In this document: positions 33,865 to 42,005 of the stretch, one piece after another
Layout: every line of letters begins with the position of its first letter
Position numbering within the stretch: position 1 is the stretch's first letter
Assembly: GCF_046025915.1 (NCBI RefSeq)
Contig: NZ_JAQQFR010000003.1
Span: 124,001-188,000 of the forward strand
Source of the DNA: Herbaspirillum rhizosphaerae_A
GTDB lineage: Bacteria > Pseudomonadota > Gammaproteobacteria > Burkholderiales > Burkholderiaceae_D
DNA length: 64,000 bases
Reading direction: 5' to 3'
Position numbers and translations under genes: made by a program
Notes under the pieces: model-generated
Seen by the model: only the letters and a program-made list of their open reading frames with translations
What the model was told of the DNA's origin: nothing
The model's database searches: none

Positions 33865-34827
33865 ATGGATAAGCAAGAACCTGAAATTTTATTGGCTCAA
33901 CCGCGCGGTTTCTGTGCAGGGGTTGATCGCGCCATCGAAATCGTTGAGCGCGCGCTCACACAGTTCGGCGCACCGATTTACGTGCGTCACGAAATCGTCC
34001 ATAACGCCTATGTCGTTGCCGACCTGCGCAACAAAGGCGCCATCTTCATCGAAGAACTGGCGGATGTCCCGGCCGGCAACACCGTGATTTTTTCTGCGCA
34101 CGGCGTGTCCAAGGCTGTACAGGCAGAAGCGCAAGAACGTGGCCTGACCGTGTTCGACGCCACTTGCCCGCTGGTCACCAAAGTCCACATGGAAGTCGCC
34201 AAGATGCGCCGCGAAGGCCGCGAGATCATCATGATCGGGCACGAGGGCCATCCCGAGGTTGAAGGCACCATGGGCCAGACTGAGGCAGGCATGTATCTGG
34301 TCGAGACTGTCGACGATGTCGTGAAGCTCCAGGTCACTGATCCGGATTTGCTGGCGTATGTCTCGCAGACCACGCTGTCGGTTGATGACACCACCGACAT
34401 CATCGCTGCGTTGAAAGACAAGTTTCCCAACATCGCCGAGCCGAAAAAAGGCGATATCTGCTATGCCACCACCAATCGTCAGGAAGCCGTCAAGTTCATG
34501 GCTCCCCAAGTCGACGTCGTGATCGTGGTCGGCAGTCCCAATAGCTCCAATTCCAATCGCCTGCGCGAAGTGGCCGAGAAGAAGGGCGTGCCGGCCTACA
34601 TGGTCGACAACGCTGATCTCATCAATGCCGACTGGCTGGTGGGCAAGAAGCGCATTGGTGTCACCGCGGGCGCCTCGGCTCCGGAAGTACTGGTGCAGGC
34701 CGTCATCGACCGGCTCAAAGAGGGCGCAACGCGCAGCGTGCGTATTCTCGACGGCATCGAAGAGAACGTGACTTTCCCCATGCCGAAAGGTCTGGGTGGC
34801 GGGCGTTCCATCGTCAGTAACGGCTGA
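33865..34827 (+). CDS. ispH: 4-hydroxy-3-methylbut-2-enyl diphosphate reductase
   Basis: A 320-residue [4Fe-4S] enzyme, last step of the MEP isoprenoid pathway. The three cluster cysteines are C17 ('RGFCAGVDRA'), C101 ('DATCPLVTK') and C199 ('GDICYATTNRQ'). 'GHEGHPEVEGTMGQ' has the catalytic His/Glu, and 'VGSPNSSNSNRL' and 'TAGASAPE' bind the diphosphate. ATG 33865 is preferred over GTG 33856 because TAAGG lies at the right distance. Co-transcribed with fkpB. Confidence 0.97.
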   Translation: MDKQEPEILLAQPRGFCAGVDRAIEIVERALTQFGAPIYVRHEIVHNAYVVADLRNKGAIFIEELADVPAGNTVIFSAHGVSKAVQAEAQERGLTVFDATCPLVTKVHMEVAKMRREGREIIMIGHEGHPEVEGTMGQTEAGMYLVETVDDVVKLQVTDPDLLAYVSQTTLSVDDTTDIIAALKDKFPNIAEPKKGDICYATTNRQEAVKFMAPQVDVVIVVGSPNSSNSNRLREVAEKKGVPAYMVDNADLINADWLVGKKRIGVTAGASAPEVLVQAVIDRLKEGATRSVRILDGIEENVTFPMPKGLGGGRSIVSNG

Positions 34828-34910
34828 ATTCGGTTCGCCGGGCAATCGCGATTTGTAATCCGTAATCCGGTTCGCAATTCCAGTCCTTGTTTGCCACACA
34901 TCTTTAAAGC

Positions 34911-34939
34911 AAAAAAAGCGCATTCGTTGCGCTTTTTTT
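34911..34939 (+). terminator. intrinsic terminator of fkpB-ispH
   Basis: AAAAAAAGCGCA and TGCGCTTTTTTT pair around a short TTCGT loop, giving strong A/T tracts. It lies 84 bp after the ispH stop. Confidence 0.92.
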
Positions 34940-35000
34940 GCGTCTGTCGTCGGTCGGATATCCAATGCCGGCGTGCATTAGCGTCTATTCTCGTATTGTG

Positions 35001-35027
35001 GGAGCGGCTTAGGTATAATCCCGCTCC
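35001..35027 (+). promoter_or_regulatory. liv promoter: TATAAT box inside a GGAGCGG inverted repeat
   Basis: TATAAT (35014-35019) lies between GGAGCGG (35001-35007) and CCGCTCC (35021-35027), a perfect 7-bp inverted repeat with 13 bp between. No good -35 hexamer precedes it. The layout suggests an operator over the -10 region. It is the only recognisable promoter in 34940-35370. Confidence 0.55.
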
Positions 35028-35104
35028 AACCGGCGAGTCCCCACAAGGTACGCTCGCTTTATTCACATTACAGATCTTTCGACCAAGAAGGAGTGCAATC
35101 GATC

Positions 35105-35206
35105 ATGAGCATCCCCATGAGCACTTTCAATTATCTGCCCCAGCTTGCCCGCACACGCTCCATCTTGACGCGTTTCTTTGACCTCTCGTCTTATCTGTAT
35201 CCATAG
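35105..35206 (+). CDS. possible leader peptide of the liv operon
   Basis: A 33-codon frame with AAGAAGGAG ending 11 bases before its ATG, a much better ribosome site than most small frames have. The peptide starts 'MSIPMSTFNYLPQLARTRS' and ends 'FDLSSYLYP'; 5 of 33 residues are Leu and 2 are Ile. It lies between the TATAAT promoter and livH, whose start is 164 bp further on. A short AGATGC / GCATCT hairpin (35305-35320) lies between. Translational control of livHMGF by such a leader is an inference; there is no clear terminator in the gap. Confidence 0.4.
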   Translation: MSIPMSTFNYLPQLARTRSILTRFFDLSSYLYP

Positions 35207-35370
35207 CATTCGGGGCTGACGGCCTTGGTACGCAAGGCTATCGGTCATTTGCACAGATTCTCGGATCGGGAACAGTTTTTGCTCTAAAGCTCGCATGCAA
35301 TCGTAGATGCTCAGGCATCTTGCATCGACATATCTCATTGACGTTACGAATTTAGGAAGCAGGCATTCTT

Positions 35371-36300
35371 ATGGACATATTCATCCAGCAAATCATCAAC
35401 GGCCTGGTCTTGGGGAGCATGTACGCCCTGATTGCCTTGGGTTACACGATGGTGTACGGGGTCTTGAACCTGATCAATTTTGCGCACGGCGACGTGCTGA
35501 TGATCGGGGCGATGGCCGGTTTGAGCATTCTGAAACTGGTGCAGCACGTTGCCCCCGATCTGCCCGGCATCGTCAAGTTGATCATTGCGATCATCGGCGC
35601 GATTCCCGTGTGTGTGATCGTCAGCATGATCATCGAACGGGTAGCCTATCGCCCACTGCGCAATGCACCGCGTCTTGCCCCGCTGATCACCGCCATTGGT
35701 GTCTCGATCCTGCTGCAAACACTGGCTATGATGATCTGGGGCCGCAGCCCGGTTCCTTTCCCGCAAATCATGCCGTCGGATCCGGTGCATATCGCCGGCG
35801 CGCTGATCTCGCCAACGCAGATCATGCTGCTGCTGTTGGCGCTCGCCGCGATGATCGGCCTGGTGCTGATCGTTGAGAAGACCAAGATGGGCCGCGCCAT
35901 GCGCGCCACCGCCGAGAACCCGCGCATTGCCGGGTTGATGGGCGTGGATTCGAATCGCGTGATCGTCGTCACCTTCATCATCGGCGCAGCGCTGGCAGCG
36001 ATTGCCGGCGTCATGTGGGCAGCCAACTACTCCACAGCGCAATTCGCCATGGGCTTCGTGCCGGGGCTGAAAGCCTTCTCGGCAGCGGTCTTGGGCGGTA
36101 TCGGCAATATCTATGGCGCCATGCTGGGCGGCATTCTGCTGGGCCTGATCGAAAGTCTGGGCGCCGGTTACATCGGCGATCTGACGGGCGACTTCCTGGG
36201 CAGTAACTACCAGGATATCTTCGCCTTCATCGTGCTGATCATCGTCTTGACCTTACGCCCATCCGGAATCATGGGAGAACGCGTCGCAGACCGCGCTTAA
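35371..36300 (+). CDS. livH: branched-chain amino acid ABC transporter permease LivH
   Basis: A 309-residue inner-membrane permease, about eight helices. 'INGLVLGSMYALIALGYTMVYGVLNLINFAHGDVLM' is the LivH opening; 'ENPRIAGLMGVDSNRVIVVTFIIGAALAAIAGVMW' and 'VLGGIGNIYGAMLGGILLGLIESLGAGYI' are its ATPase-contact and later conserved segments. Partner of LivM, energised by LivG and LivF. The periplasmic binding protein (LivK) usually encoded next to it is not in this window. Confidence 0.94.
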   Translation: MDIFIQQIINGLVLGSMYALIALGYTMVYGVLNLINFAHGDVLMIGAMAGLSILKLVQHVAPDLPGIVKLIIAIIGAIPVCVIVSMIIERVAYRPLRNAPRLAPLITAIGVSILLQTLAMMIWGRSPVPFPQIMPSDPVHIAGALISPTQIMLLLLALAAMIGLVLIVEKTKMGRAMRATAENPRIAGLMGVDSNRVIVVTFIIGAALAAIAGVMWAANYSTAQFAMGFVPGLKAFSAAVLGGIGNIYGAMLGGILLGLIESLGAGYIGDLTGDFLGSNYQDIFAFIVLIIVLTLRPSGIMGERVADRA

Positions 36301-36314
36301 AAATTTACTCATGT

Positions 36315-36427
36315 TCCTACTGCGCGAACGTGATCTGCCGCCGTACGGTGCTCGCCATCCTCGTGTACTTCAGTACACTCCGGTGGCTGTGCTCCGGTCG
36401 ACGACAGCTGACGTTCGCTCGCTACGG
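36315..36427 (+). repeat. hairpin-rich intergenic repeat, copy 1 (livH-livM)
   Basis: It opens with CCTACTGCGCG and ends with CGCTCGCTACGG, both also found in the element between livG and livF. In the centre GTGTAC and GTACAC form a hairpin, preceded by TGCTCGCC. Base composition and look differ from the surrounding coding sequence. It lies between co-transcribed genes, so it would be in the mRNA. Confidence 0.55.
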
Positions 36428-36494
36428 AACCTAAGCAAATTTTCCATTTGCTAACGCAAATAGCCTCAGAACAGATAAAGAAAGAGAGACCGAC

Positions 36495-37712
36495 ATGGCC
36501 TTCCTCACCTTCGACAAGAAACGCAACCCGCGCCAGGCAAACATCAGCCTGGCTGCGCTCCTGATCGTCATGATCGTCTTCCCGTTTGTTGCCAGCATGT
36601 TTGGTAACTCCTGGGTGCGCATCATGGACATGGCTTTGCTCTACATCATGCTGGCCCTGGGCCTGAACGTGGTGGTAGGCTTTGCCGGCCTGCTGGATCT
36701 GGGCTACATCGCGTTTTATGCGATCGGCGCCTATACCGCCGGTTTGCTGGCCTCACCCCAGTTCGCCGACGTGCTGCAATCCTTCGTCAACACCTATCCG
36801 GCCGTGGGCAACTTCCTCGTCATGATCTGCGGCCCGCAGATCGTGCAGAGCGGTATCCACCTGTCGCTGTGGATCATCGTGCCGCTGTCGGCCCTGATTG
36901 CCGCCTTGTTCGGCGCACTGCTGGGCGCACCGACCTTGAAGTTGCGTGGCGACTACCTCGCCATCGTGACCCTGGGCTTCGGTGAAATCATCCGCATCTT
37001 CATGAACAACCTCAACGCCCCGGTCAACATCACCAACGGGCCACAAGGGATCAACCTGATCGACCCGATCCGCGTCTTCGGCGTCTCGCTGGCCGGTGAA
37101 CCCGGTTCCGGCTCCATCGTCAAATTCCTCGGCTTCTCCATGCCGTCGGTGAACGCCTACTACTTCCTGTTCCTGCTGCTGTGCATCGGCGTTATCTTCT
37201 TCTCGATCCGTCTGCAGGACTCGCGTCTGGGCCGTGCCTGGGTGGCGATTCGCGAAGATGAGATCGCCGCCAAGGCCATGGGTATCAACACGCGCAACGT
37301 CAAACTCCTCGCGTTTGCGATGGGCGCCTCCTTCGGTGGTGTGGCCGGCGCCATGTTCGCCTCCTTCCAAGGCTTTGTCTCGCCGGAATCCTTCTCCCTG
37401 ACAGAATCCATCGCCGTGCTGGCCATGGTGGTGCTGGGCGGCATCGGCCACATCCCCGGCGTCGTGCTGGGCGGCATCATCCTCGCCGCCTTGCCGGAAG
37501 TGCTGCGTCACGTGGTCGAACCGGTGCAGATGAGCCTGTTCGGCAAAGTCTGGATCGACGCCGAAGTGCTGCGCCAACTGCTCTACGGCCTGGCCATGGT
37601 CGTCATCATGTTGAACCGTCCGGCCGGTCTGTGGCCTTCGCCCAAGCATGAAGACCGCCCCGAAGCCGACCACCCGCACAGCGACGAGCCGGTCGGCGTC
37701 GTCAAAGCGTAA
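36495..37712 (+). CDS. livM: branched-chain amino acid ABC transporter permease LivM
   Basis: A 405-residue permease with about ten helices. 'DMALLYIMLALGLNVVVGFAGLLDLGYIAFYAIGAYTAGLL' and 'LRGDYLAIVTLGFGEIIRI' are LivM signatures, and 'EDEIAAKAMGINTRNVKLLAFAMGASFGGVAGAMFA' is the ATPase-coupling loop. The C-terminal tail ('PKHEDRPEADHPHSDEP') is hydrophilic and variable. Pairs with LivH. Confidence 0.94.
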   Translation: MAFLTFDKKRNPRQANISLAALLIVMIVFPFVASMFGNSWVRIMDMALLYIMLALGLNVVVGFAGLLDLGYIAFYAIGAYTAGLLASPQFADVLQSFVNTYPAVGNFLVMICGPQIVQSGIHLSLWIIVPLSALIAALFGALLGAPTLKLRGDYLAIVTLGFGEIIRIFMNNLNAPVNITNGPQGINLIDPIRVFGVSLAGEPGSGSIVKFLGFSMPSVNAYYFLFLLLCIGVIFFSIRLQDSRLGRAWVAIREDEIAAKAMGINTRNVKLLAFAMGASFGGVAGAMFASFQGFVSPESFSLTESIAVLAMVVLGGIGHIPGVVLGGIILAALPEVLRHVVEPVQMSLFGKVWIDAEVLRQLLYGLAMVVIMLNRPAGLWPSPKHEDRPEADHPHSDEPVGVVKA

Positions 37713-37741
37713 CCACATCGACGAACACAGAGGACGAATCA

Positions 37742-38512
37742 ATGAGCACCACCACCCTGTTAAAAATCGCCGACGTCAGCAAACGCTTCGGCGGCCTGCA
37801 AGCCCTGTCGGGTGTCAGCCTGACGATCGAACAAGGCCAGATCTATGGCCTGATCGGCCCCAACGGCGCCGGCAAGACCACCTTCTTCAACGTCATCACC
37901 GGCCTGTACCAACCCGACACCGGCAGCTTCGAGCTGGCCGGCAAGCCCTACAGCCCCAGCGCCCCGCATGAAGTGGCCAAGGCAGGTATTGCCCGCACCT
38001 TCCAGAACATCCGTCTGTTTGGCGACATGACCGTGCTGGAGAACGTCATGGTCGGCTGCCACGTGCGCACCAAGCAAAACGTCTTCGGCGCCGTCTTCCG
38101 TCACAAGGCAGCAAGAGACGAAGAAGCACAAATCAAAGAGAAATCGCAGAAGCTGCTCGACTTCGTCGGCATCGGCCAGTTCTCGTCGCGTACCGCGCGT
38201 CACCTGTCCTACGGCGATCAACGCCGACTGGAGATTGCCCGCGCACTGGCGACCGAGCCACAACTCTTGGCGCTGGACGAACCTGCCGCCGGCATGAACG
38301 CCACCGAGAAGCTCGGCCTGCGTGAACTGCTGGTCAAGATCCAGGCGGAAGGCAAGACGATTCTACTGATCGAACACGACGTCAAACTGATGATGGGCCT
38401 GTGCAACCGGCTGACGGTGCTGGACTACGGCAAGCCGATTGCCGAAGGCGTACCGGCCGATGTGCAGAAGAACCCCGCCGTGATTGAGGCGTATCTGGGC
38501 GCTGCCCATTAA
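37742..38512 (+). CDS. livG: branched-chain amino acid ABC transporter ATPase LivG
   Basis: A 256-residue cytoplasmic ATPase. Walker A 'GLIGPNGAGKTTFFNVITG', signature 'LSYGDQRRLEIARAL', Walker B 'LLALDEPAAGMN' and the switch His in 'LIEHDVKLMM'. 'ARTFQNIRLFGDMTVLENVMVG' is the LivG Q-loop region. Starts 29 bp after livM. Confidence 0.95.
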   Translation: MSTTTLLKIADVSKRFGGLQALSGVSLTIEQGQIYGLIGPNGAGKTTFFNVITGLYQPDTGSFELAGKPYSPSAPHEVAKAGIARTFQNIRLFGDMTVLENVMVGCHVRTKQNVFGAVFRHKAARDEEAQIKEKSQKLLDFVGIGQFSSRTARHLSYGDQRRLEIARALATEPQLLALDEPAAGMNATEKLGLRELLVKIQAEGKTILLIEHDVKLMMGLCNRLTVLDYGKPIAEGVPADVQKNPAVIEAYLGAAH

Positions 38513-38523
38513 TGCGCACCTTG

Positions 38524-38617
38524 TTCGCCTACTGCGCGCGCGCAGACCAGCACTGCGATGCTCGCCGTACCGCCGTACGGCTGCGCTTCTCCTGCCGGCC
38601 TGCCCCCGCTCGCTACG
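38524..38617 (+). repeat. hairpin-rich intergenic repeat, copy 2 (livG-livF)
   Basis: It shares CCTACTGCGCG near its start and CGCTCGCTACGG near its end with the livH-livM element. Between them lies TGCTCGCC, followed by a GTAC-centred hairpin (CCGTAC, CGC, then GTACGG) and 'CTGCGCTTCTCCTGCC'. The two elements are diverged copies of one family. Confidence 0.55.
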
Positions 38618-38675
38618 GCGCTCAAGGTACGCCACAGAGTCAACGAAGCGCTGTATAAAAAGTTGAAAGATCATC

Positions 38676-39401
38676 ATGACAACGAACATTTTAAAAGTTG
38701 AAGACCTCAGCGTCGCCTACGGCGGCATCAAGGCCGTCAAGGGCGCGAGCCTGGAAGTCAACGAAGGCGAACTGGTCACGCTGATCGGCGCCAATGGTGC
38801 CGGCAAGACCACCACCTTAAAAGCCATCACCGGTACGCTGCCGAACTGCAAAGTCAGCGGCCACATCACCTATCTCGGCCAAGCGCTGAAGGGCCAAAGC
38901 TCCTTCAACCTGGTGCAGCAAAAGCTGGCGATGGTACCGGAAGGGCGCGGTGTTTTTACGCGCATGAGCATTCACGAGAATCTGCTCATGGGTGCCTACA
39001 CCAGCGACGACAAACAGCAGATTGCGCAAGACATCGAGCACTGGTTCACGGTGTTTCCCCGCCTGAAAGAACGCGCCAGCCAGATGGCAGGTACGCTCTC
39101 CGGCGGCGAACAGCAGATGCTGGCGATGGCGCGCGCACTGATGAGCCATCCGAAACTGCTGTTGCTGGATGAACCGTCGATGGGCTTGTCGCCGATCATG
39201 GTGGAGAAGATCTTCGAAGTAATCCGCACGGTATCGGCACAGGGCATCACGATTCTGCTGGTGGAGCAGAACGCCAAGCTGGCCTTGGAAGCGGCACACC
39301 GCGGTTATGTGATGGAGTCGGGGCTGATCACCATGACCGGCAACGCCAAGGAGATGCTCAACGATCCACGTGTGAAGGCGGCTTATCTGGGGGAAGCATA
39401 A
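38676..39401 (+). CDS. livF: branched-chain amino acid ABC transporter ATPase LivF
   Basis: A 241-residue ATPase. Walker A 'LIGANGAGKTTTLKAITG', signature 'LSGGEQQMLAMARAL', Walker B 'LLLLDEPSMGLSP', and 'VEQNAKLALEAAHRGYVMESG' typical of LivF. Last gene of livHMGF; the following 117 bp show no clear terminator. Confidence 0.95.
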   Translation: MTTNILKVEDLSVAYGGIKAVKGASLEVNEGELVTLIGANGAGKTTTLKAITGTLPNCKVSGHITYLGQALKGQSSFNLVQQKLAMVPEGRGVFTRMSIHENLLMGAYTSDDKQQIAQDIEHWFTVFPRLKERASQMAGTLSGGEQQMLAMARALMSHPKLLLLDEPSMGLSPIMVEKIFEVIRTVSAQGITILLVEQNAKLALEAAHRGYVMESGLITMTGNAKEMLNDPRVKAAYLGEA

Positions 39402-39518
39402 GGAGCACGTTATAGGGGATGCGAAGTCTGGTGTAGGATAGGTCGGTGTTTTCCGCTGTTTGCAAACGCAATTTCAGATTCGGTTTGCAGATTCAACTCC
39501 CCCATAAAGGACAGTGAA

Positions 39519-40088
39519 ATGAGCGATACCCCGATCACGATTCTTGGCATCTCCGGCAGCTTGCGTGCAGGTTCTTACAACACGGCGGCTCTTCACGCCG
39601 CGGCGGAATTGCTGCCGCCCGGCGTGCGCCTGATTCAGGCCGATATTTCCGACATCCCCTTGTATAACGACGATGTGCGCGCCAAAGGTTGGCCTCCGTC
39701 GGTAGAGCGCTTTCGCAAACAGATCGCGGAAGCGGATGCGATTTTGTTCTCTACGCCAGAATACAACTACTCCATTCCAGGCTTGCTGAAAAATGCGATT
39801 GACTGGGCTTCACGTCCGCCTGAGCAGCCGTTTGCAGGCAAGGCAACGGCGATCATGGGTGCCAGTCCGGGTGCTATCGGCACTGCACGCGCGCAGTATC
39901 ACTTGCGTCAGATCGGCGTTTTTCTCGATCTGAAAATTCTCAATAAACCGGAAGTCATGATCGGCGGTGCGGGTGATCGCTTTGACGCCAGCGGCAAGCT
40001 GACCCATGAACCTACGCGTGAATTCATCAAGACCATGTTGGTTGCGCTGCAAGAGCTGGCGCTCATGTTGAAGCATCACAAAAAATAA
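39519..40088 (+). CDS. NADPH-dependent FMN reductase (ChrR/YieF-like)
   Basis: A 189-residue flavodoxin-fold reductase. 'ILGISGSLRAGSYNTAAL' is the FMN phosphate loop and 'FSTPEYNYSIPGLLKNAIDWASRP' the family signature, as in quinone/chromate reductases. Reduces quinones and some metals or azo compounds with NAD(P)H in the cytoplasm. AAAGGA lies upstream; its own terminator follows. Confidence 0.9.
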   Translation: MSDTPITILGISGSLRAGSYNTAALHAAAELLPPGVRLIQADISDIPLYNDDVRAKGWPPSVERFRKQIAEADAILFSTPEYNYSIPGLLKNAIDWASRPPEQPFAGKATAIMGASPGAIGTARAQYHLRQIGVFLDLKILNKPEVMIGGAGDRFDASGKLTHEPTREFIKTMLVALQELALMLKHHKK

Positions 40089-40106
40089 GACTGAGAACGA
40101 CAATAA

Positions 40107-40134
40107 AAAAGAGCGGCTTTCGGGCCGCTCTTTT
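40107..40134. terminator. intrinsic terminator after the FMN reductase gene
   Basis: An AAAAGAGCGGC / GCCGCTCTTTT stem with a short loop and A- and T-runs; it can also serve the convergent DUF2383 gene. Confidence 0.92.
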
Positions 40135-40209
40135 CGTTTCTTCGCTGCGAATCCCCGGGGGCATTCACGCTTTACTTCTGCTTCACTTGCATCTTTTGCT
40201 AGTGAATAT

Positions 40210-40677
40210 TTAAGCCGCCTTCTTGGCTCGCACCTGATCGCGCAATGCCTTAACGCGGTCGTGGTTTGCCAGCACGCCCTGATACTGACGTTCAATGATC
40301 AAGCGCACGTCGCTTGGCAAATCTTCCGACAGCGCCTTGCGATAGGCGTTGACGGCAGCATCTTCACCGCGCTCGCATTCGTTCAGGATGGCCTCGTCGT
40401 TCTTGCCGACGATGGCGCTCTTGATGTTGATCCATTGGCGATGCAAAGCGCCGCTCACCGTGGTGTGATTGGTCGGCTCGCCGCCCAGCGCGCGCACCAG
40501 ATTTTGCAATTCCAAGGCACTCTGGCCGCAAGCCTGCGAACGCTCCAGGAACTGCGTCTTGTAGTACGCCTGACGTTCCGAGGCGTCTTCCGCACAGACG
40601 CGGAAACCTTCTTCGCCATCCTTCGAAATCTGGATCAGATCGTTCAGCGTATCAATCAGTTGATCGTTTTTCATCAT
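40210..40677 (-). CDS. PA2169/DUF2383 four-helix-bundle protein
   Basis: A 155-residue helical, ferritin-like protein. 'LNDLIQISKDGEEGFRVCAEDA' and 'ALGGEPTNHTTVSGALHRQWINIKSAI' followed by 'ILNECERGEDAAVNAYRKAL' are typical of the PA2169/DUF2383 family, often near stress genes. The start has tandem ATGs with GAAAGGTAC in front. Lies downstream of the 25-residue membrane protein on the same strand and probably belongs to the same transcript, driven by the promoter at 40992-41048. Confidence 0.85.
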   Translation of the reverse strand: MMKNDQLIDTLNDLIQISKDGEEGFRVCAEDASERQAYYKTQFLERSQACGQSALELQNLVRALGGEPTNHTTVSGALHRQWINIKSAIVGKNDEAILNECERGEDAAVNAYRKALSEDLPSDVRLIIERQYQGVLANHDRVKALRDQVRAKKAA

Positions 40678-40739
40678 GTACCTTTCATTGAAATGGAGGG
40701 AAAAAGTTTTTTCTTTTTCTGCTCAAGCATCAGTGCAAA

Positions 40740-40817
40740 TCAGTGCACGAAGAGATAGATCAGCACCAGCACGAAGGCGGGAACGCCCAGTATCCAGGCG
40801 AGGAAATACTTACCCAT
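40740..40817 (-). CDS. 25-residue single-span membrane protein
   Basis: A very short frame, 'MGKYFLAWILGVPAFVLVLI' then five more residues, almost entirely one membrane helix, with AAGGAG seven bases before its ATG. The ribosome site and compact composition make it a real small protein. It is the first gene downstream of the minus-strand promoter of the shared five-copy type at 40992-41048 and lies 62 bp before the DUF2383 gene. Function unknown. Confidence 0.75.
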   Translation of the reverse strand: MGKYFLAWILGVPAFVLVLIYLFVH

Positions 40818-40991
40818 GTCTGCTCCTTGAAATGTGAGGCCAACGTATTGACCAAGAGACGCGCGTCAATCCATTCGGCGAGCCTGTTTGCAATCAGTAT
40901 CAGTTTGTGACGGAGGGAGATGCTTTTAAAGATTCCTCCGCGCTTATTCGCGTGGAACCGTGTTTGCACCGGTTCACCAGCCAATGTCTGC

Positions 40992-41048
40992 ATCGTAGTA
41001 GCTGTAGCTCGCGGCAGCCATCAGACGCTCGCTCAATTGTTTGTAGGA
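40992..41048 (-). promoter_or_regulatory. stress-island promoter, copy 1 (minus strand)
   Basis: On the minus strand TCCTACA (41048-41042), 15 bp, GTCTGAT (41026-41020), 22 bp and TACGAT (40997-40992) repeat the layout found at four other sites. If TACGAT is the -10 box, the two heptamers sit near -60 and -38. It faces the small membrane protein and DUF2383 genes. It is back-to-back with copy 2, within the 456-bp gap 40818-41273. Confidence 0.7.
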
Positions 41049-41080
41049 GGGCAACTGCAAACGGCGGTAACGATCACTAT

Positions 41081-41105
41081 CGGATAAGTCGCAAAGCCTT
41101 ATCCG
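41081..41105. other. hairpin between two divergent stress-island promoters
   Basis: CGGATAAG (41081-41088) and CTTATCCG (41098-41105) pair around 9 nt. It is centred between the divergent promoter copies 1 and 2 and could be a dyad binding site; no T-run follows. Confidence 0.4.
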
Positions 41106-41123
41106 GCCTGGCTTCTCATCTTG

Positions 41124-41180
41124 TCCTACAAGACAATGGGCGGGCGTCCTATACCTCTTGCTCAAAGGCATTGCTACGAT
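41124..41180 (+). promoter_or_regulatory. stress-island promoter, copy 2 (plus strand)
   Basis: TCCTACA (41124-41130), 15 bp, GTCCTAT (41146-41152), 22 bp and TACGAT (41175-41180). The bases flanking the first heptamer, TTGTCCTACAAGACAA, also form a dyad. Leads to the gene at 41274. Confidence 0.75.
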
Positions 41181-41273
41181 CCATCCCATCGTATCAATTT
41201 GTCGTATCACTGATTCATCGCCAAGCATCATTCATGCACCACTAATGCATCACTAACTGCCGGGGAGCGCGTC

Positions 41274-41489
41274 ATGAACAAGGATCAATTGGTAGGAAAT
41301 CTGAAAATTGCACTTGGTCGTCTGGATGAAAAAATGGCAAGCTTTTCCGGTAATCAGGCGCGCCGCCGTCATGCCCTGCGATTGCAGGAAGCGGGTGAGG
41401 TGCAGCGCACGATGGGTGATGCACGCGAAATCATCAAGCATTCAATCAAACATACGCTGAAGCATTCCGCAAAGCAGATGTCGGCCTGA
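41274..41489 (+). CDS. small CsbD-like stress protein
   Basis: A 71-residue, strongly basic and helical protein starting 'MNKDQLVGNLKIALGRLDEK', which recalls the N-terminus of CsbD proteins (MNKDQVxGxxKxxxGK). The rest, rich in Arg/His/Lys ('ARRRHALRLQEAGEVQR', 'HSIKHTLKHSAK'), is not CsbD-like. GGGGAG precedes the ATG. Transcribed from the copy 2 promoter. CsbD relationship tentative. Confidence 0.65.
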   Translation: MNKDQLVGNLKIALGRLDEKMASFSGNQARRRHALRLQEAGEVQRTMGDAREIIKHSIKHTLKHSAKQMSA

Positions 41490-41541
41490 GCCGCCTGCAT
41501 TGCGCGAACAGCCAGCGAATAACCATAACAGGGAGCTTGTC

Positions 41542-41760
41542 ATGCTGACCAAACGAAATCTGCTGCTGGCGCTGGGTATTTCCAGCGCAGCCGTTGTCGC
41601 CGTACTCAACATCTGCGCCAACCGTCTTGAGCGTGCCGACAAACGTGCTCAGCGCAGGGCATTGCAACGCTGGGAAGGCGAAGGCGGCAATGTGTTTCAG
41701 CCAGCCATGCCAGTACCGGCTGCAAAGGCCGACGAGCTGTCGCAAGATGCGACACCGTGA
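41542..41760 (+). CDS. small membrane-anchored hypothetical protein
   Basis: A 72-residue protein with an N-terminal hydrophobic segment ('LLLALGISSAAVVAVLNICA') and a basic, then Ala/Pro-rich tail. GGGAG precedes ATG 41542. It lies 52 bp after the CsbD-like gene and is probably in the same transcript. No family recognised. Confidence 0.6.
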   Translation: MLTKRNLLLALGISSAAVVAVLNICANRLERADKRAQRRALQRWEGEGGNVFQPAMPVPAAKADELSQDATP

Positions 41761-41829
41761 GTAGAGAGTTCAGTATTTTCAGTTTTGCAAGTCCAGTGTC
41801 ATGTAAGAAGCAATGTTTTACCGGCCTTG

Positions 41830-41886
41830 TCCTACAAGGCAATCAGCAGCAGTCCTATCGCTGATGGTGAGGGCAGAAAGTATCGT
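41830..41886 (+). promoter_or_regulatory. stress-island promoter, copy 3 (plus strand)
   Basis: TCCTACA (41830-41836), 15 bp, GTCCTAT (41852-41858), 22 bp and TATCGT (41881-41886). Over the first 29 bases it is nearly the same as copy 2. Heads the genes from 42006 to 44277. Confidence 0.75.
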
Positions 41887-42005
41887 TCAGTTACCGGTTC
41901 TGCAGTTGCTCCAGATCAGATCTGCGGCGCGGATACCCAGGGAAAGAACGGAAGAGACAAGCGGTTCGTTTCACAAGACAAGAACATACCGAAACGGGTG
42001 CAATC

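Noticed and set aside
35207..35370. Continuation of the liv leader frame as a frameshifted larger gene
   Set aside because: A second frame stays open to about 35358, but it has no start, ribosome site or recognisable residues.
39428..39445. TCCTACA followed by CCTATAA on the minus strand after livF
   Set aside because: The spacing is two bases off and there is no gene downstream on that strand for it to serve.
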